Of a stretch of 64,000 bases of DNA, positions 1 through 9,128 are shown piece after piece. Location of the stretch: assembly GCF_024508235.1 (NCBI RefSeq), contig NZ_CP101943.1, forward strand, positions 186,001 through 250,000. Direction: 5' to 3'. Origin of the DNA: Halococcus qingdaonensis. GTDB taxonomy: Archaea; Halobacteriota; Halobacteria; Halobacteriales; Halococcaceae. Under the pieces are notes generated by a model, which was not told the origin of the DNA, did no database searches, and saw only the letters and a list, made by a program, of their open reading frames with translations. The first letter of the stretch is position 1. Each line of letters begins with the position of its first letter. A program made the position numbers and the translations under genes.

Positions 1-641
1 TCGCCGAACGACACGGCAGCGATGTTGCTGATTCCGAGGTCCACACCCGCCGTTTGGTCGCCCGGCGGTTCAGGGTCGATGGTTGTTCGGCAAACGAACT
101 GAAGCCGCCACTCACCGCGCTTGTGGACGGCCCGAACCTGCTGGATGTCCCACTCGGTGAGGTCCACGTCGGGACGGGTTTCGTACCCACAGAGCACGAA
201 GTCCGAACGGTGTTCTTTGAGATTCCGGCCTTTCGAGAGGCGAACGCGCTGATACTGTTCGTCGTGTTTGAAGCCAGCCGCTTTGAACGACACCGTGGAG
301 CGTGGGTGCGAATCGCCGCGTTTGCGGTAGCCGGGCGGTCGGGCACGGCTATCGCCGTTCCGACGCTTCCCGAACCAGCCGTTGAACGCTTCAGCGAGTT
401 CTTCGAGAACGCGCTGACTGGACTGTGAATGAAGGTCCGTGTAGCGTTCGTGGCCCTTGAGTTCGCGTTTGAGTTCCCCGTCATCGGGAATCTCGCCCGT
501 TTCGTCCCACACGCCTTGTGCATAGTAGCGACCGACGTTCCAGAGCTTCGACGCGGCCCACCCGAGTACATCGAGGTCGTCCTGAACCTGTTGCTGGTTC
601 GGGATGGTGGCCTCGAACGTTCGGATAGTTCGCGTCGGCAT
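1..641 (-). CDS. tnpB: IS1341-type TnpB (OrfB) protein, 3' part outside window
   Basis: RNA-guided nuclease-family protein of IS200/IS605 (IS1341-type) elements. Only the N-terminal 213 residues lie in the window; the frame runs off the left edge just after the RuvC-I motif (GVDLGISN, with the first catalytic Asp). Reading the complement of 641-639 gives ATG followed by PTRTIRTFEAT, then ASKLWNVGRY, HSQSSQRVLEEL and RPPGYRKRG, all typical of haloarchaeal TnpB and clearly homologous to the complete genes at 17362 and 32578. The ATG at 641 was chosen because it aligns with the starts of the two complete copies. No tnpA is adjacent, so the element is not self-mobile by itself. The RuvC-II, zinc-ribbon and RuvC-III parts cannot be judged. 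Confidence 0.9.
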   Translation of the reverse strand, partial: MPTRTIRTFEATIPNQQQVQDDLDVLGWAASKLWNVGRYYAQGVWDETGEIPDDGELKRELKGHERYTDLHSQSSQRVLEELAEAFNGWFGKRRNGDSRARPPGYRKRGDSHPRSTVSFKAAGFKHDEQYQRVRLSKGRNLKEHRSDFVLCGYETRPDVDLTEWDIQQVRAVHKRGEWRLQFVCRTTIDPEPPGDQTAGVDLGISNIAAVSFG

Positions 642-806
642 CTAACTTCATAACTGGTTATGCGCCACGTAAACGTGAATCCACCGATCCGACACCGACG
701 ACGAATATCCGGCTGGCCACCGACGGGTAGCCGGTGGTTGCACAGTAGTGAGACACAGCTTACGGCGCGTATCCCCTCCCTAAAGGGAGAGGTTTTGCGC
801 CTGTCT
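642..806 (-). mobile_element. Left end (non-coding) of the IS1341-type element
   Basis: Upstream of the tnpB start lies a structured non-coding segment shared with the other two elements. On the minus strand it shows GGCGCAAA, a CTCCCT/AGGGAG hairpin, then GATACGCGCCGTAAGCT (near 757-803), followed by a GC-rich hairpin and GGATATTC. The same arrangement precedes the tnpB at 17362 (17191-17280) and, more diverged, the one at 32578. The outer boundary near 806 is approximate, being where similarity between copies ends. Confidence 0.7.
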
Positions 807-892
807 TTCACATAACTCATCGGTCGTCGTCACGCCGAATCTCGTTCGGCGAAATCGGTGACACTCTATGCGTGAATCTCCTTATACGGGTG

Positions 893-1237
893 ATGACACG
901 GATGTGGTGCTTACCGACGGCGATCCTCTGTGACGACCATCTCCGCGGCGAGCACGCGGAACACCACCAACTCGTCGGCACGATCAACAACCACCCTCAC
1001 GGCGAGGCGATCGCCGAGGGCCACGCCGAGAAGGGCAACATCGACACGACACGCCTCGAAGAACGGCACGCCGAACTCGCCGCGGCAATGGAGCGACGCG
1101 GCATGAACCACGACTCACCGCTCGCGTACGACGGTCCCACTTACGGAGCTGGCATGATCGATCTCGAAGCGAACCGTGCCGACCTTCTCGGCCGCTGCGA
1201 GGACTGCGCTTCCAGAGTCGAAGCGCATACTGATTAG
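893..1237 (+). CDS. Pyrimidine dimer DNA glycosylase/endonuclease V-like protein
   Basis: A 114-residue protein beginning MTRMWC, with CDDHLRGEHAEHHQLVG and later ERRGMNHDSPL. These segments resemble the Pyr_excise family (T4 endonuclease V relatives), which in T4 incise DNA at UV-induced cyclobutane dimers; haloarchaea carry short versions with this start. An upstream GTG at 872 is in frame, but 893 gives the family-like N-terminus starting with MTR. The gene stands alone between the IS left end and the aminotransferase. T4 EndoV uses its N-terminal Thr as nucleophile after Met removal, and here Thr2 is present. Assignment is by motif recall, so biochemical activity is inferred. Confidence 0.6.
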   Translation: MTRMWCLPTAILCDDHLRGEHAEHHQLVGTINNHPHGEAIAEGHAEKGNIDTTRLEERHAELAAAMERRGMNHDSPLAYDGPTYGAGMIDLEANRADLLGRCEDCASRVEAHTD

Positions 1238-1321
1238 CAATGCATTCTCCGATCGACAGTAGTCCTGGAGAGTCCGTGTTCTCCCTTGGCAGACCATTGT
1301 GACTAAGCCGATGTCGGTCAA

Positions 1322-2377
1322 ATGGTGTGTATGCTGATGACACCGGGGCCTACCTCGGTCCCAGACCCTGTCCGCGAGGCGATGAGCCGAGAGCTGATCA
1401 ACCCCGACGTCGAGTCGGAGTTCAACGAGCTCTACGCTCGGGTCTGCGAGAAGCTGGCCGACGTCTACGGGACGGACGATCAGGTGATCGTCACCGGTGG
1501 CGAAGGCATTCTCGGACTGGAGTCCGCTATCGCGTGTCTCGTCGACGCGGACACCGACGTGCTTTGCCTCTCGAACGGGCTCTACGGCGATGGGTTCGCC
1601 GATTTCGTCGAGAACTACGGGGGCACCCCGACGGTCGTCGGTACCGACTACGACACGGAACTCGCGCTGTCGGAGTTGGACGACGCACTCGCTGCGGGCG
1701 ACTACGATGTTGCAACGCTCGTCCACTGTGAAACGCCAACGGGCGCGCTCAACGACATCGAACCCGCCCTGGAGCGCCTCCACGATCACGGTGCGGTGAC
1801 GATCCTCGATGCCGTCTCGTCATTGGGCGGGGTACCCGTACCGACCGAGAACGTCGATGTCTGCCTCGGTGCCTCACAGAAATGTTTCAGCGCGCCACCG
1901 GGATTGGCGATCGCGAGCATCAGCGAGCGTGCCTGGGAGCGCAAGGAAGCGATCGATCCGGACAGCCTGTACACCAACTTTCTCCCGTGGCGAGATACCA
2001 GTGAGGGATTCCCCTACACCCATCTCTCGACGAACGTCGTCGCGCTCGACGTTGCCCTCGATCGAATCCTGGAGGAGGGTCTCGACACGGTGTACGAACG
2101 CCACCGTACGGCGGCGAGTCGCTGTCGCGAGCGTGGCTCGGATATCGGGCTCGAACTGTTCGCCGGCCCGGAGCGATCCTCACCGACCGTGTCGGCGTTC
2201 CACGTTCCCGGCCGGGCAGCAGACCTCCAGGCAACGCTCGACGAGCAGTACGACATCACGCTGGCAACCGGGCTCGGGCCGCTCGCCGACGACGTCATCC
2301 GGGTCGGGCATATGGGCTATCAGGCCGATACTGAACTGGTCGAACGGACGATGGACGCATTGGCCGAAACCGTTTGA
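1322..2377 (+). CDS. Class V PLP aminotransferase (alanine-glyoxylate/serine-pyruvate type)
   Basis: A 351-residue fold-type I PLP enzyme of the alanine-glyoxylate, serine-pyruvate or 2-aminoethylphosphonate aminotransferase group. The N-terminus carries the substrate-loop motif MTPGPTSVP, the PLP-binding Asp lies in ILDAVSS (about residue 163), and the Schiff-base Lys is in ASQKCFSAPPG (about residue 187). The C-terminal small domain ends with the usual IRVGHMG. It is somewhat shorter than typical family members (about 380 residues) but complete. A start at 1331 or 1337 would give a more typical M(T)PGPTS N-terminus. A second, different family member lies at 60564. The true amino donor and acceptor cannot be read from sequence. 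Confidence 0.88.
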   Translation: MVCMLMTPGPTSVPDPVREAMSRELINPDVESEFNELYARVCEKLADVYGTDDQVIVTGGEGILGLESAIACLVDADTDVLCLSNGLYGDGFADFVENYGGTPTVVGTDYDTELALSELDDALAAGDYDVATLVHCETPTGALNDIEPALERLHDHGAVTILDAVSSLGGVPVPTENVDVCLGASQKCFSAPPGLAIASISERAWERKEAIDPDSLYTNFLPWRDTSEGFPYTHLSTNVVALDVALDRILEEGLDTVYERHRTAASRCRERGSDIGLELFAGPERSSPTVSAFHVPGRAADLQATLDEQYDITLATGLGPLADDVIRVGHMGYQADTELVERTMDALAETV

Positions 2378-2583
2378 CGACCTCTCGCCGCCTAGTTGGG
2401 GCGAACGCGAACAGCAGCGTGGATTTCCTCCGCTTCCTGAGCTGTCCGATAGAGAGAAGGCATGGTGGTTGCAGCCATCCGTCGCTTGACCAACTACCCT
2501 CCGGAACACATCCCTTGAGATCCGCTACGGAATGCCTCGTGGAAGTCAGTACGTTTTACCGGCCCACGGAGCTACCGGACACA

Positions 2584-3762
2584 GTGAAGCGAGTCTGGGA
2601 CTATCGAGTGACGCTCGTCGCACTCTGTACGCTGGCGTTTTTCGCGACGATGGTCGCACGATTGGTCATCAGCCCGGTCGTTCCCGAAATCGTCGAAACG
2701 TTCGGTTCGTCGACCGGCGTTCTCGGACTCGCTTTGACCGGTCTCTGGATGGCGTACGCTTTCGCACAGTTCCCGAGTGGCGTGCTCGCCGACCGATACG
2801 GCGAGCGAATCATCATCCTCGTGGCAGTTGGGCTGACCACGGTTGCGAGCGCTCTGCTCGCGCTCTCGCCGTCGATGCCGATCTTTCTCGTCCTCACGCT
2901 CATCTTGGGTGGCGTCGCCGGACTGCATTACAGCGTTGCGACGACACTGCTGACTCGCGAACTGAACAACATCGGCACCGCGATCGGTCTGCACAACTCC
3001 GGGGCACCCTTGGCCGGATTGCTCGCGCCGATCGCGGCGGCCGCCGTCAGCCAGCGGTTCGGCTGGCGAGCGGCGATCGCGCTCGGAGCCGTGGCTGCGT
3101 TGCCCGTGTTCGTCCTCTTTCGGTGGAAGGTACGCCCGACGGAACCTGCACGGCCCGAACAGCCGATGGGAGATCGGTTCGCACTCAAACCGGTCATCGA
3201 GTTGCTCTCCCGGCGGAAGATCGCGTTCACTGCCGTGCTGGCGTTTCTGTTCGAATTCGTCTGGCAGGCGACGGCCTCCTTTCTCCCGACGTTTCTGATC
3301 GCGTACCACGGCTACTCGGTGACGTTCGCCAGCACGCTGTTTTCGGCGTATTTCGTCATCCAGGGGCTGACACAGCCCGGCGTGGGCTCGCTGTCGGATC
3401 GGTACGGGCGCGAGGAGACGGCAGGGCTCTGTGCAGTGCTCGGAATCAGCGGGTTCACGCTGCTTCTCGTCGGATCGCGATTGGCGGTGCTTCTCGTCGG
3501 CATCGTTCTCGTCGGCGTTTCGATGGGCTGGGGTGCGGCCCTCCTCCCGCGCTTTGTGGACAACCTCTCGAACGAAGAACGCGGTGCTGGGTTCGGTCTC
3601 GTGCGGACGACGTATATGATGCTGAGCGCGACCGGCAGCGTCGTCGTGGGCACGATCGCGGACACTGCCGGCTGGGGGATCGCGTTCGGCACCTTCGTCG
3701 TGTTCCTCTCGGTGATCTGTCTGTCGCTCGTCGGCAATCGGGTGCTCGACCTCGGTTTCTGA
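2584..3762 (+). CDS. MFS transporter (12 TM)
   Basis: A 392-residue major facilitator of the inner membrane with about twelve hydrophobic segments. The signature loop between TM2 and TM3 reads GVLADRYGER and its repeat in the second half reads GSLSDRYGRE. The frame is open back to 2374, but the upstream part is hydrophilic, lacks MFS features and overlaps the end of the aminotransferase. I therefore place the start at the GTG at 2584, giving VKRVWDYR just before TM1; GTG at 2539 is an alternative. The substrate is unknown. Basic residues around both ADRYG motifs are intact, so the protein is probably functional. Confidence 0.85.
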   Translation: MKRVWDYRVTLVALCTLAFFATMVARLVISPVVPEIVETFGSSTGVLGLALTGLWMAYAFAQFPSGVLADRYGERIIILVAVGLTTVASALLALSPSMPIFLVLTLILGGVAGLHYSVATTLLTRELNNIGTAIGLHNSGAPLAGLLAPIAAAAVSQRFGWRAAIALGAVAALPVFVLFRWKVRPTEPARPEQPMGDRFALKPVIELLSRRKIAFTAVLAFLFEFVWQATASFLPTFLIAYHGYSVTFASTLFSAYFVIQGLTQPGVGSLSDRYGREETAGLCAVLGISGFTLLLVGSRLAVLLVGIVLVGVSMGWGAALLPRFVDNLSNEERGAGFGLVRTTYMMLSATGSVVVGTIADTAGWGIAFGTFVVFLSVICLSLVGNRVLDLGF

Positions 3763-3916
3763 AACGACGATCCGAACACCCCGATCGATATCGAGAGCCA
3801 TCACCGTGTAGTGGACTTCTCGATCTCGACTGCCACCGACGTCTGGAGTGCACTATTGAATCGCAGAAACACCAATAGAGTGTTCGCTGGAAACGGAATC
3901 CATCACACGAACGGTG

Positions 3917-5812
3917 CTAGGGCGCGCGACGGCGTGGGGACGCGTTCCGAGCCGATCCACACTGTCCGGTTCGGTTCAGGATCAGCGTGTACTGTTCGGC
4001 CCGGAAATCCTGATCGTCGCCGTAGGTGATCGTCCACGGATCGACGCCGGTCTTCAGGAGGTCCAACAGCGACGTCTGAGTCCGTGGCTGTGGCCACATC
4101 GGTGGCTGCGGGCCGAACTCGGCTGCCACAGTGTAGTTGTACTGTCCGGTGAGCAGGCTCCGCACGTGTTCGGCCCGTTTCGGTCTCGGCGATCTGGGCG
4201 GCAGTCCACGTCTGTACCCGTCGGCGACCTGTTTCTGGTTTCCAGAGTCCGCCCGGATCGGACTCGCGGTACCGAGATGGACGAGATCCCAGTAGGTGAG
4301 CTGGATGAACTCCGGACACCGGGTCGAGAGGTTGTTCATCCACTGGGCGCGCGTCGGTGGGTCGGAACCCGCCGTCATCCGTGCTTTGCGATAGCTGTTG
4401 ATCTGCATGTCGCGGGGGAACGTCGCATCCCTGAACCGCGACCGATACACCTCCATCGTCGCGTTGTCGGGCGCGTTCGCGTCCAGCCACTCCGCCGCTT
4501 CGTCACGCGGTGTGGTGGCGTAATGAAGATCGCCGACACCGGCATACGCGCTGCTCGTGACGAACAGCACTGCGACGAGCGCCCACATGATGCGCTGGCT
4601 GTGGCCGCGAAGCCGGGAGAGTGCGGCTGCGAGCAAGAGTGCAAGCAGCGGAAACGTGAGGAGGAGGTGATGCAGACGTACGTAGCCCCAGCGAGAGTAT
4701 ACGAGGAGATACATCCCGAGACCGACGAGCAACAGTATTGTCGCGTCCGCCTCGATCGAACGCTCGCGCAGGCGACCGATCCCCGCCGCGATGCCACCGA
4801 GCGCGCCGACGAACAACGGAAGTCCGAGACCGTTGAGATAGCCGCGCACCAGCCACCACCAGCTCGGCGCGACCGGTGCAGCCACACCGACCGATCGCGA
4901 ACCGCCGCCGGCAACCCGCTCGATGAGTACTTCGGGACCGGCAGCGAGCACCTCGGGAAATCCGACGACGATCGCTCCTGCACCGCATGCGACCGCCATG
5001 ACCAACAGTCGTGGTTGCAAGAGTGCGTCGCGCGGGTTCACGCCCGGTCTCCGCGCTCGCAGGACGTACGCGAGACCGAGGAGTATGACGCTCGTTCCGG
5101 CAGTGAGTTTGAACGCGATGGCGATCCCGCCCGCTATACAGCCGGCAAGATAGACCGCCCTGTCGCCCGTCTCGATGTATCGGAGCGCGAGGTAGAACAC
5201 CAGCAGGAGGAAAAACAACGCCGGGATGTCCTCGCTCACCTCGTGGGCCATGATGAGAAATCCCCACGTCAGCGAGAGCAACACGGCTGCCAGGCGTCCG
5301 GTCGTCCGATCGCGCATCGTCCTTCCGAGACGGTAGGTAAGGTAGACACAGCCGATCGCGAGCACGACGGTGAGCAGCCGCGCGAAAAACAGACTCCCCG
5401 TCCAGATCCATTCGGGCGTGCCGGTACGAAACTGCCAGAGACCGGCCGTTCGAAGCTGCGGATTGAACCCGACGAACGCGCCGAGCTGTCCCGTCACGAG
5501 CGCGACGATCGCGACCGGGAGCACGGCGAGCAGATTCACGTAGAACGTCGCCCCAGCGGGCTGCTGTGCCAGGATCGCCGGTCGAATCGCACCGAGTCCG
5601 GGGTCGTCGACGACGGTACCGACCGCCGCGAGTGCGTCGATGAGCCGCCAGCGCTCGTCGATCGTCGCGAACTCGGGAATCCCGTGCCAGAACCAGAATC
5701 CGGCGAGTACCGCCGCCAAGAGGAGAATGTATCGAAGATAGGGGTCGGTCGTGAGATCGTCGCCGACTCGCTTTTTCGCGCGACCCAGCAGTCCACCGCC
5801 GATTCCTCGCAT
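3917..5812 (-). CDS. GT-C (ArnT/PMT-like) membrane glycosyltransferase
   Basis: A 631-residue polytopic protein. TM1 is followed by a loop with FATIDERWRLID (an acidic D/E site as in GT-C fold lipid-linked sugar transferases). About ten to eleven more TM segments follow, including FYVNLLAVLP, ARLLTVVLAIG and a conserved MAHEVSEDIPALFF stretch, and then a soluble C-terminal domain of about 190 residues. Such dolichyl-phosphate-sugar dependent enzymes glycosylate lipids or S-layer proteins on the extracellular face. It lies at the left edge of the dTDP-rhamnose island and is transcribed away from it. TTTTAATA on the minus strand at 5843-5836 sits 24-31 bases upstream of the ATG, fitting a leaderless transcript. 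Donor and acceptor are unknown. Confidence 0.75.
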   Translation of the reverse strand: MRGIGGGLLGRAKKRVGDDLTTDPYLRYILLLAAVLAGFWFWHGIPEFATIDERWRLIDALAAVGTVVDDPGLGAIRPAILAQQPAGATFYVNLLAVLPVAIVALVTGQLGAFVGFNPQLRTAGLWQFRTGTPEWIWTGSLFFARLLTVVLAIGCVYLTYRLGRTMRDRTTGRLAAVLLSLTWGFLIMAHEVSEDIPALFFLLLVFYLALRYIETGDRAVYLAGCIAGGIAIAFKLTAGTSVILLGLAYVLRARRPGVNPRDALLQPRLLVMAVACGAGAIVVGFPEVLAAGPEVLIERVAGGGSRSVGVAAPVAPSWWWLVRGYLNGLGLPLFVGALGGIAAGIGRLRERSIEADATILLLVGLGMYLLVYSRWGYVRLHHLLLTFPLLALLLAAALSRLRGHSQRIMWALVAVLFVTSSAYAGVGDLHYATTPRDEAAEWLDANAPDNATMEVYRSRFRDATFPRDMQINSYRKARMTAGSDPPTRAQWMNNLSTRCPEFIQLTYWDLVHLGTASPIRADSGNQKQVADGYRRGLPPRSPRPKRAEHVRSLLTGQYNYTVAAEFGPQPPMWPQPRTQTSLLDLLKTGVDPWTITYGDDQDFRAEQYTLILNRTGQCGSARNASPRRRAP

Positions 5813-5835
5813 TGACTCGGCTTGCGCGCAATCCG

Positions 5836-5843
5836 TATTAAAA
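5836..5843 (-). promoter_or_regulatory. TATA element of the GT-C gene
   Basis: TTTTAATA on the minus strand, 24-31 bases before the ATG at 5812, the spacing expected for a leaderless haloarchaeal mRNA. Confidence 0.5.
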
Positions 5844-5988
5844 GCGGGTCATCCCGTCACGACGGCCGGCCACTCGACCGCTCCGCCCACGATCGACGGC
5901 CCCCAATCGGATGGACGGTTGTCGTCGTGCGCGATCGTGACTGCAAGGAACCGCCGCTCCTATTACCTCGCTCGTCGTGTCGCCGGCA

Positions 5989-7065
5989 ATGAAAGGCGTA
6001 CTTCTCGCCGGGGGCAAGGGCACCCGCCTCCGACCGATCACACATACCGGCCCGAAACAGCTGGTACCGGTGGCGAACAAGCCCGTCATCCAGTACGCCA
6101 TCGAAGACCTCAAAGACGCTGGCATCACCGATATCGGCGTCATCCTCGGGAACAAGGGACGCGAGGCGATCCAGGACTACCTCGGTGACGGTACTGATTT
6201 CGGGGTCGATATCACGTATATCGTGCAGGGCGATCCGCTCGGGCTCGCCCACGCAGTCGGCTGTGCGCGCGAGTTCGTCGATGGCGACGATTTCGTCGTC
6301 TATCTCGGTGACAACATGCTCAAACAGGGCATCTCCGCTCTCGTCGAGAGCTTCGAGCACGGCCAGTACGATGCGGGTATCGCCCTCCAATCGGTCGCGG
6401 AGCCGGAACAGTTCGGCGTTGCCGACGTCGATGCGAACGGCGACGTCACGCGACTCGTCGAAAAGCCCGACGACCCACCGAGCGATCTCGCGCTCATCGG
6501 CGTCTACGTGTTTTCACCTGTCGTCTTCGACGCCATCGAACGACTCGAACCGTCGTGGCGTGGCGAGTACGAGATCACCGAGGCCATCGGCACGCTGCTC
6601 GACGACGGCTGTGCGATCGACTCGCTCGTCATCGAGGGCTGGTGGAAGGATACCGGCAAGCCGGCCGACGTGCTCGAAGCGAACCGGTTGGTGCTCGACG
6701 ACCGACGGGACGAGACGCCGGCGATCGATAGCGAGAGCGACGCGGAGACCACGGGCTATCTCGACGTCCACGACACGGCGACCATCGAAGCGGGGGCGGT
6801 CGTTCGTGGTCCGGTATCCATCGGCGCGGACACGACGATCGAAGCCGGTGCCTACGTCGGGCCGTACACCTCGATCGGCCCGAACTCGACCCTTCGGAAC
6901 GTCCATCTCGAAAACAGCGTGATCGTGGGCGACTCGTCCATCGCGACCGATGGCAAGATCGTCGACAGTCTCATCGGCCGTGGCACGTCGATCGGCAGTG
7001 CCGACGGACTGCTTCCCGAGGGTCGCCGGTTGGTCGTCGGCGAGAACTCGAATCTCGATCTCTGA
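5989..7065 (+). CDS. rfbA: Glucose-1-phosphate thymidylyltransferase
   Basis: A 358-residue enzyme making dTDP-glucose from glucose-1-phosphate and dTTP, the first step to dTDP-L-rhamnose. The N-terminal nucleotidyltransferase domain begins MKGVLLAGGKGTRLRP (signature G-G-x-G-T-R) and continues with GPKQLVPVANKP, YLGDNML and the catalytic-region motifs EKPDDPPS and WWKDTGKP. After about residue 240 comes a left-handed beta-helix of hexapeptide-type repeats, as in the long archaeal or Gra-orf1 type rather than short E. coli RmlA. Start 5989 is preferred over the GTG at 5977 because it begins at the Rossmann strand. It is the first of the four rhamnose genes here. Confidence 0.9.
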   Translation: MKGVLLAGGKGTRLRPITHTGPKQLVPVANKPVIQYAIEDLKDAGITDIGVILGNKGREAIQDYLGDGTDFGVDITYIVQGDPLGLAHAVGCAREFVDGDDFVVYLGDNMLKQGISALVESFEHGQYDAGIALQSVAEPEQFGVADVDANGDVTRLVEKPDDPPSDLALIGVYVFSPVVFDAIERLEPSWRGEYEITEAIGTLLDDGCAIDSLVIEGWWKDTGKPADVLEANRLVLDDRRDETPAIDSESDAETTGYLDVHDTATIEAGAVVRGPVSIGADTTIEAGAYVGPYTSIGPNSTLRNVHLENSVIVGDSSIATDGKIVDSLIGRGTSIGSADGLLPEGRRLVVGENSNLDL

Positions 7066-7131
7066 GATCGCGTCCCGTCACGTCCGATCTATCTCGCATC
7101 GAGCCACCGATATCGCACGGGGTGCTGGGGA

Positions 7132-8037
7132 TCATAGCGCATCGGTGATCGCGTCGAGATCGTCGGCGAGCGCTGGCTGTTCACGGTCGAGCACATGCTC
7201 GACCTTCTCAACGTCGAGACAGGTATGCAGCGGTCGCGTTGCGGCACGGTCCACGGCCGACTGTGAGCCTTCGGCCAACAGTTCCACGGGCACGTCCAGA
7301 GAGCGTGACGCAGCGAGTCGCTCCCTGATTCGTTCGCCGAATTCGTACGGTGTGATACACGATCGACTGGCGATATGCACCGTCCCCGTGACGTCTGCTG
7401 CAAGGAGATCGAGCAGCGCTGTGGCCGCCTGCCCGGCCCTGCTCGGCGTCACGGTCTGGTCCGTGAACAGCGGGATCGATTCTCCTTTTCCGAGGCGGTC
7501 GCTGACCCACGCCGGAAAGCCGGTGAGGGTTCCCGTGGCACCGTGGGTTCCATAGACGAACGAAAGCCGGGCGAGGAGGGCTCCGTCATGGGCCTTTTCG
7601 ACAGTTCGCTCGCCAGTGAGTTTCGACTCGCCATACACTTGTTGTGGATTCGTCGGTGCGGACTCGGCGTATCTCCGTTCGGCGTTCCCGTCGAACACGT
7701 AATCGGTCGAAACGTGACAGAACGCGAGCTCTCGGTCGGCACAGACACGCGCCAGCTCACCGGGTGCTGCCCCGTTGACGGCGTGGGCGTGCTCCGGATT
7801 TCGTTCACAGCCGTCCACATCGGTCATGGCCGCACAGTTGAGAACGGCATCGAACTCGTGTGCATCGAGTATCGTGGTGAACCGATCGGTGTCTCGGATA
7901 TCCAACTCGTGTAGCGGGATGTCGAACATGGACTCGGTCGCGTGATACGTTCCGGTACACTCCCAGTCGCGCGCAAGCGCTTTCGCGATCACGTTGCTCC
8001 CGAGAAGTCCGTTCGCCCCAACGACGAGCAGCTGCAT
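7132..8037 (-). CDS. rfbD: dTDP-4-dehydrorhamnose reductase
   Basis: A 301-residue short-chain reductase giving the last step to dTDP-L-rhamnose. The Rossmann nucleotide motif GANGLLGSNV is at the N-terminus. The RmlD features follow: the Asp-rich DVDGCERNP, STDYVFDG, and the catalytic YGESK (Tyr-xxx-Lys). It is transcribed divergently from rfbB with only 52 bases between the two starts, so the two genes probably share a control region. The protein is complete and of normal length. Confidence 0.9.
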   Translation of the reverse strand: MQLLVVGANGLLGSNVIAKALARDWECTGTYHATESMFDIPLHELDIRDTDRFTTILDAHEFDAVLNCAAMTDVDGCERNPEHAHAVNGAAPGELARVCADRELAFCHVSTDYVFDGNAERRYAESAPTNPQQVYGESKLTGERTVEKAHDGALLARLSFVYGTHGATGTLTGFPAWVSDRLGKGESIPLFTDQTVTPSRAGQAATALLDLLAADVTGTVHIASRSCITPYEFGERIRERLAASRSLDVPVELLAEGSQSAVDRAATRPLHTCLDVEKVEHVLDREQPALADDLDAITDAL

Positions 8038-8060
8038 ACGCGGTACAGCCGATGAAAACC

Positions 8061-8067
8061 TAAATAC
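8061..8067 (+). promoter_or_regulatory. TATA element of rfbB
   Basis: TAAATAC lies 23-29 bases before the rfbB ATG inside the 52-base divergent rfbD/rfbB spacer, which fits leaderless transcription. Confidence 0.5.
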
Positions 8068-8089
8068 ATACTGTCACCGACGTCCCTCC

Positions 8090-9019
8090 ATGAGCGTGCT
8101 CGTCACCGGTGGTGCAGGGTTCATCGGCTCGAACTTCGTTCGCCACCTCCTCGACACGACGAACCGATCGGTCATCACTCTCGATGCGCTCACGTATGCC
8201 GGTTCGATGCGTCATCTCGACGATGTCCTCGACCATCCGCGCCACGATTTCGTCGAGGGCGATATTCGAGATCAGTCGCTGATTGCGGAGCTCTTCGAGG
8301 AGATCGATAGCGTCGTGAACTTCGCCGCCGAGTCACACGTCGACCGCTCGATCGACTCGGCCGAACCGTTCGTTGCGACGAACGTTCAGGGAACGCGGAC
8401 GCTTCTCGACGCCGCACGGGACGCCGACATCGACCGATTCGTCCAGATATCGACCGACGAAGTCTACGGCGAGATCCACGACGGGACGTTCGCCGAGACG
8501 GACCCACTCGACCCGCGAAACCCCTACGCCGCCACGAAAGCGAGTGCGGATCTACTCGCATTGAGCTACCACTCCACGTACGATCTACCGGTGCTCGTCA
8601 CCCGTTCGTCGAACAATTTCGGGCCACACCAGCACTCGGAGAAACTCATCCCCAAACTCATCGACCGCGCGGCACGCGGGGAGTCGCTCCCGATCTATGG
8701 CGACGGGTCGAACGTTCGCGAATGGACCTACGTACAGGACAACTGTCGCGCGATCCGGACGGTTCTCGACGAGGGAACGACCGGTGAGATATACAACGTC
8801 GGCAGCGGTGACGAGCGGACGAACCTCGACGTCGCTCGGACGGTGCTCGATGCCGTGGGAGCACCCGAAACCCTCATCGAGTTCGTCGAGGATCGTCCTG
8901 GCCACGACGAGCGGTACGCACTCGATGCAAGCAAGATGGCGGCGCTCGGCTGGGAACCCGAGTGGTCGTTCGAGGAGGGGCTCGAACGAACGGTCGAACT
9001 GACTGTCGGGCAGAACTGA
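8090..9019 (+). CDS. rfbB: dTDP-glucose 4,6-dehydratase
   Basis: A 309-residue extended short-chain dehydrogenase converting dTDP-glucose to dTDP-4-keto-6-deoxyglucose. MSVLVTGGAGFIGSNF holds the NAD-binding GxxGxxG, HVDRSIDS is a family signature, STDEVYG precedes the active site, and YAATK is the catalytic Tyr-xxx-Lys. The protein begins exactly at the Rossmann motif and an appropriately spaced TATA element precedes it. The reading frame is open further upstream to 7994, but that region overlaps rfbD and is not coding. Confidence 0.93.
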   Translation: MSVLVTGGAGFIGSNFVRHLLDTTNRSVITLDALTYAGSMRHLDDVLDHPRHDFVEGDIRDQSLIAELFEEIDSVVNFAAESHVDRSIDSAEPFVATNVQGTRTLLDAARDADIDRFVQISTDEVYGEIHDGTFAETDPLDPRNPYAATKASADLLALSYHSTYDLPVLVTRSSNNFGPHQHSEKLIPKLIDRAARGESLPIYGDGSNVREWTYVQDNCRAIRTVLDEGTTGEIYNVGSGDERTNLDVARTVLDAVGAPETLIEFVEDRPGHDERYALDASKMAALGWEPEWSFEEGLERTVELTVGQN

Positions 9020-9128
9020 TCGGAACCCCGTGAGGTGACACGTCGCTTGTTGTAGCGGCGTTTTTGAATCTGCTCCCCACGCACTTTCGTCCGACAGTAC
9101 ACTCCGAGTCGCGCGTCGAGTCGAATCG

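Noticed and set aside
2374-2583. N-terminal extension of the MFS gene
   Set aside because: It overlaps the aminotransferase stop, is hydrophilic and has no counterpart in MFS proteins.
3914-5815. 633-residue open frame on the plus strand opposite the GT-C gene
   Set aside because: It is the antisense shadow of a gene with clear TM segments. The shadow protein is Arg/Asp/Glu-rich with no domain, as expected in high-GC DNA.
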